From Irpex lacteus (taxonomy: Eukaryota > Basidiomycota > Agaricomycetes > Polyporales > Irpicaceae), in NCBI GenBank assembly GCA_001986395.2, contig MQVO02000004.1, positions 992,001-1,056,000 of the forward strand: a DNA stretch of 64,000 nucleotides, in the 5' to 3' direction. The notes beneath the pieces were generated by a model, which had not been told where the DNA came from, did not search any database, and saw only the letters and a program-made list of their open reading frames with translations. Positions within the stretch are counted from its first letter, which is position 1; each line of letters opens with the position of its first letter. Position numbers and translations under genes: made by a program. Shown here piece by piece: positions 60,695 through 64,000 of the stretch.

Positions 60695-61807
60695 ATGGAC
60701 CACCACAAAGGGGATGATTTGGACGACGATTTTGTTCCGGACGACCTGGTAGCGCTTTCGGAACCAGAAGACACAGTCTCGGTAGATGAAGATGTGAATG
60801 CCCTTCTCAGTGCTGATGAGGGGGATGTTCCGTCGTCAAATCAAAAGGCTGAGGAAAAGAAGAGAAAACGACGAGCAAAAGAAAAGGAGCGGAAGGCAAA
60901 GGTAAGCTACCGTTCACCACCCTGCAGTCCAATGCAGGATACGACAATGGCTATCATCCGCAGAAACAAAAACTCGCCGAGACCTTAACACCTATTGAAG
61001 CCCCGTCTGTCGTTGCCCAACAACCCGCTATGCTTGTCGACTATCTCTCATCCATGCAAGCCAAGACGTTCTCTAAAATGTCCGGCATTGAGCTCACTGA
61101 CATCCAAATACCTGGTACGCATTTATATCGTCTCACGGCAAAGAGAATCTCTCATTCAAGAGCAGACAGAGAGCTCAATAGTGGATACGACACGATGGAA
61201 TGGGTCCAGGAACCTGGACCAGCTAGTGGATTTTATCACCAAAAGTAAGTGGCTCCCTCCAATGAGAAGGTCGGAATTACAAGAAGATGCTTATATGTTA
61301 TGTTGTGGACAGTGGTTCCGACGCTTCGTACCCGTCTAGCGCAGAGGCCTAAGTCCAATGGCGCTCCGACCCTTATATTTGTTGCCGGTGCCGCACTGCG
61401 TGTGGCGGATGTTACGAGGATATTGAAGGACAAGCGGCTAAGAGGGGACAAGGGAGGAGAGGTCGCCAAGTTGTTCGCGAAGCATATCAAACTGGAGGAG
61501 CACGTCACGTATTTGAAGAGGACCAAGATCGCTGCCGCCGCAGGTACCCCAGGGAGGCTAGGCAAATTGCTTGAGAACGGTACGCTCGGTTTATTCTTGA
61601 CGTTGGACCTCGCACTCAAAGCTTGCAGATGCCCTCCAAACAACCGCCCTGACGCATATTATCCTGGACGTCTCCTATCGAGACGCTAAGAAGCGCAACC
61701 TTCTTGACATTGCAGAGACACGAGACGAAGTCTTCAAGACCGTCGTCGGGGCACCCAAGGTCCTCCAGGGCATCAGGCAGGGCAAAATCCAGTTAGTCTT
61801 GCTATAG
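60695..61807 (+). CDS. CMS1: CMS1-like 90S pre-ribosome protein
   Basis: Starts MDHHKGDDLDDDFVPDDLVA, an acidic head, then a basic KKRKRRAKEKERKAK stretch (nuclear/nucleolar). After a roughly 60 nt intron come KLAETLTPIEAPSVVAQQPA, MLVDYLSSMQAKTFSKMSGI and ELTDIQIP, then LDQLVDFITK, PTLIFVAGAALRVADVTRIL, KLFAKHIKLEEHVTYLKRTK, AAAAGTPGRLGKLLEN and HIILDVSYRDAKKRNLLDIA, ending in GIRQGKIQLVLL. The AGTPGR and DVSYRDAKKR motifs are the usual marks of Cms1/CMSS1, which has a helicase-like fold without the ATPase motifs. The protein belongs to the early small-subunit processome in the nucleolus. Confidence 0.88.
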
Positions 61808-62673
61808 GGCTTCAACGTCCTCCGTGGTTTGGTAGCATGCGTGTTATGTGATATTGCTCTATTAGTATGTCGAGGGCCATGTAATATACATATTGCGCAG
61901 TAATGTAGACCGTAGACGTTCGAATAGATCGGACGGAACACCTAGAAACCTTTGGGATTGGTGCGAAGGGTAAGCTGGCGTAACCAACATGAGTTTACGT
62001 TCTTGAATCACTCCAACGAGATAAGCTGGTACTCACTCGTGTCCACTTGGGTACCTTATGTATACCCTTGCGATACCCCTTCTCCCATTTTGAGAACACG
62101 GTATACTTGTCTCGTGCTGGCATCTCGTGTTCCTTCGGGAGTTCAAGTGCCTTCGTCTGTGATTCCTGTATGTCAATATTGTGCGGTACAGGCTCAGAAC
62201 GTAATACTCACCAAAGCAGAACATTGCACACCGCTCGCCCGTACAGCTTCGATAACTGCGTCCACCTTTTTCAGCCGCGAGCGTACATTGGCTTTACGAG
62301 TCGGCGAGAGCTTCCATGGGACTTTCCTGGGCACGCAAGTGAGATATGTAAGCTATAATCAAGTATTTTGAATAATGTTACGCACCATAGCAAGCCTCCT
62401 GATGCTACCGACGTTGGCCTGAATGCTCCAAACATCTCACCTCACCGTGGTCGTCGTTACACTTCACTTCATATGTCTAACGCTCAAGCGAGTTCCCGAT
62501 GCTGACTAAGCGACATCCACGTGAGCGAGAGCTGGTAATGGGCGCTATTCGTGGGTGTTGCTTCTGTTTCGGACCAGCAGCACTAACTTCCTTGTTCCCT
62601 CTCTTCGCCGTTATTCTTTTCTTACCTCTTAACTGAGGTAGAGAACCACAACTTCCGGCAGATATAAAGCAAA
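61808..62673. other. Intergenic, SF3A1 promoter
   Basis: About 870 nt. Open frames at 61952-62371 have no domain. No clear TATA box near the SF3A1 ATG. Confidence 0.45.
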
Positions 62674-64000
62674 ATGAGCGCAATCGCTGTTGACGCGCCA
62701 CCGACCAATGGACATGCCTTGCATGAGGAAAATGGCATTCACGAACCGGTCAAAGGACCCAAGTACGCGAGTGGATTGATCCTTCCACCTCCTGAAATAA
62801 AGTGTACGCAGTTCATATGCTTTCTATTCCCTCTAAATTAAGTTTAACCTATGTCTTGTTTACTTTCACACAGCCGTCATCGACAGAACAGCCGCATTCG
62901 TCGCCCGCTCCGCCAACCCTCCCCAATTCGAAGACAAGATCCGCGAGAACCAGCGTTCAGATCCCAAATTCTCGTTCCTCAACCCTGCGGACCCTTACCA
63001 TGCGTACTATCGGCATTATATGGACAAGGTCAACCGTGGCGAGGTAGATGACGAGCAGAAGCCTGAGAAGGTCCAGGAGAAGCAGGAGGAGAAGCCTGTG
63101 GAGGAAGTTGACAGAGGGCTGGAGCCGCCAGTACCGGAATTTATTTTGGACGTGTCCAACGTGAATGCTGTGGACTTGTGAGTGGCTTTAAGTATCCGTG
63201 AATGTCTACTAATAACATGCGTTGTGGACGTGTTGTGCCCTGCAGGGATATAATCAAGCTCACCGCACTCTTCACTGCACGAAGAGGCCGAGCATTCCTC
63301 CAGAGCCTCTCGCAACGAGAAGCTCGGAACTACCAGTTTGATTTCTTGAAACCTACCCACTCGCTGTTCTCCCACTTCAACCGACTCATTGAACAGTATT
63401 CGAAGGTCCTTCACCCGCAAAAGGAAACTCTCCAAGAGCTGAAGGAGAGGTCTCAGGAAGGAGCCCGGTGGAAGGATCTTGAGGTGGCAAGGAAGCGTGC
63501 GAGGTGGGAGCAGGTGAAGAGGGAAAAGGATAAGAAGAGAGAGGATGACAAGGAGGCTGAGCGAAGTAAGCCGTCTTTCAACTACTATCTCTCACCCTGA
63601 TGCTGAACGAACTATGATAGTCGCGTTTGCGGAAATTGACTGGCACGACTACGCCATTGTGCAGACGATTGAGTTCACAGCTGCTGACGCCGCGTCAGAG
63701 CTACCGCCACCAATGAGCGTGCAGGAAGTCGAGAGTATGACTCTGGCGCAGAAGAGGATGGCTGCCATGATCATGGAGACGACGGCAGAGGAGGTTGAGG
63801 CGGTTCGGGCTCGTCAAGCTGCAGAGGATGCTCAGGCGGCGGCAACTGCTGCAGAGCAGGACGATGCTGCGATGGAAGAGAGTGACGATGAGGATAAGGA
63901 GATTCAAGATAGGAAGAAGAAAGAGGAAGAAGAGAGGCAAAGAGAGCTTGAGCGTGCGAGGGCTATTCAGGCAAGTTCTTTGGAGGCTGGCGGTCCTATG
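62674..64000 (+). CDS. SF3A1: Splicing factor 3A subunit 1 (SF3A1/Prp21), 3' end beyond the window
   Basis: ATG at 62674 gives MSAIAVDAPPTNGHALHEEN. After the first intron the SWAP/SURP domain 1 reads SVIDRTAAFVARSANPPQFE and FSFLNPADPYHAYYRHYMD. A charged linker follows, then, after another intron, SWAP2: LDIIKLTALFTARRGRAFLQ, SQREARNYQFDFLKPTHSLF and HFNRLIEQYSKVLHP. A Lys/Glu-rich helix and VAFAEIDWHDYAIVQTIEFT are next, then a long acidic coiled segment with LAQKRMAAMIMETTAEEVEA, still open at the window end. In human SF3A1 further domains and a C-terminal ubiquitin-like domain come later. SF3a helps U2 snRNP bind the branch point. Confidence 0.92.

Overview
The window reads as nuclear DNA of an Agaricomycete (mushroom-forming basidiomycete). 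Nearly every gene is cut by several 45-60 nt GT-AG introns, genes lie on both strands a few hundred bases apart, and several families (DUF6593, SAT4/rhodopsin-like membrane proteins, single-domain PI-PLC) are typical of that class. There are no operons, CRISPR arrays, rRNA or convincing tRNA genes. All exon joins were made by eye from reading frame, splice sites and remembered family patterns; no alignment was run.

Left part (1-17.3 kb) is looser and accessory-like: the C-terminal end of a seven-helix rhodopsin-like membrane protein, a phenol-hydroxylase-type FAD monooxygenase, a SAM-dependent O-methyltransferase, a fungal cystathionine gamma-synthase and a full-size PDR-type ABCG transporter. 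Oxidation, methylation and export genes next to each other suggest a small specialised-metabolism or detoxification locus, although the cystathionine gamma-synthase looks like the ordinary sulfur-amino-acid enzyme.

The middle (18.8-50 kb) is dense housekeeping DNA: a DUF6593 protein, PI-PLC, RAD1 (9-1-1 checkpoint clamp), PDX1 (pyruvate dehydrogenase E3-binding protein), a Zn2Cys6-like protein with a duplicated C-terminus, an Irs4-like EH-domain protein, TMA20/MCTS1 (translation), an SRR1-like protein, an acidic orphan, CDC27/APC3, CCT1 (TCP1 alpha), a small orphan, a MIT/coiled-coil protein resembling NRBF2/Atg38, MOG1 (Ran cycle), NDC80 (kinetochore) and a secreted type-B carboxylesterase.

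The right part starts with a 4.7 kb gene-poor stretch (50.1-54.8 kb), then a TmpA-like transmembrane flavoprotein gene with an apparent one-base frameshift, an ERI1-like DEDDh exonuclease with a predicted N-terminal membrane anchor, CMS1 (90S pre-ribosome) and the first part of the splicing factor SF3A1/Prp21, cut by the window end.

The most unusual structural signal is a strand-asymmetric base composition at about 18.7-27 kb. Sense strands start C-rich and flip to G-rich inside single exons, most sharply in the Zn2Cys6-like gene, where two copies of one protein repeat are written in opposite codon styles.
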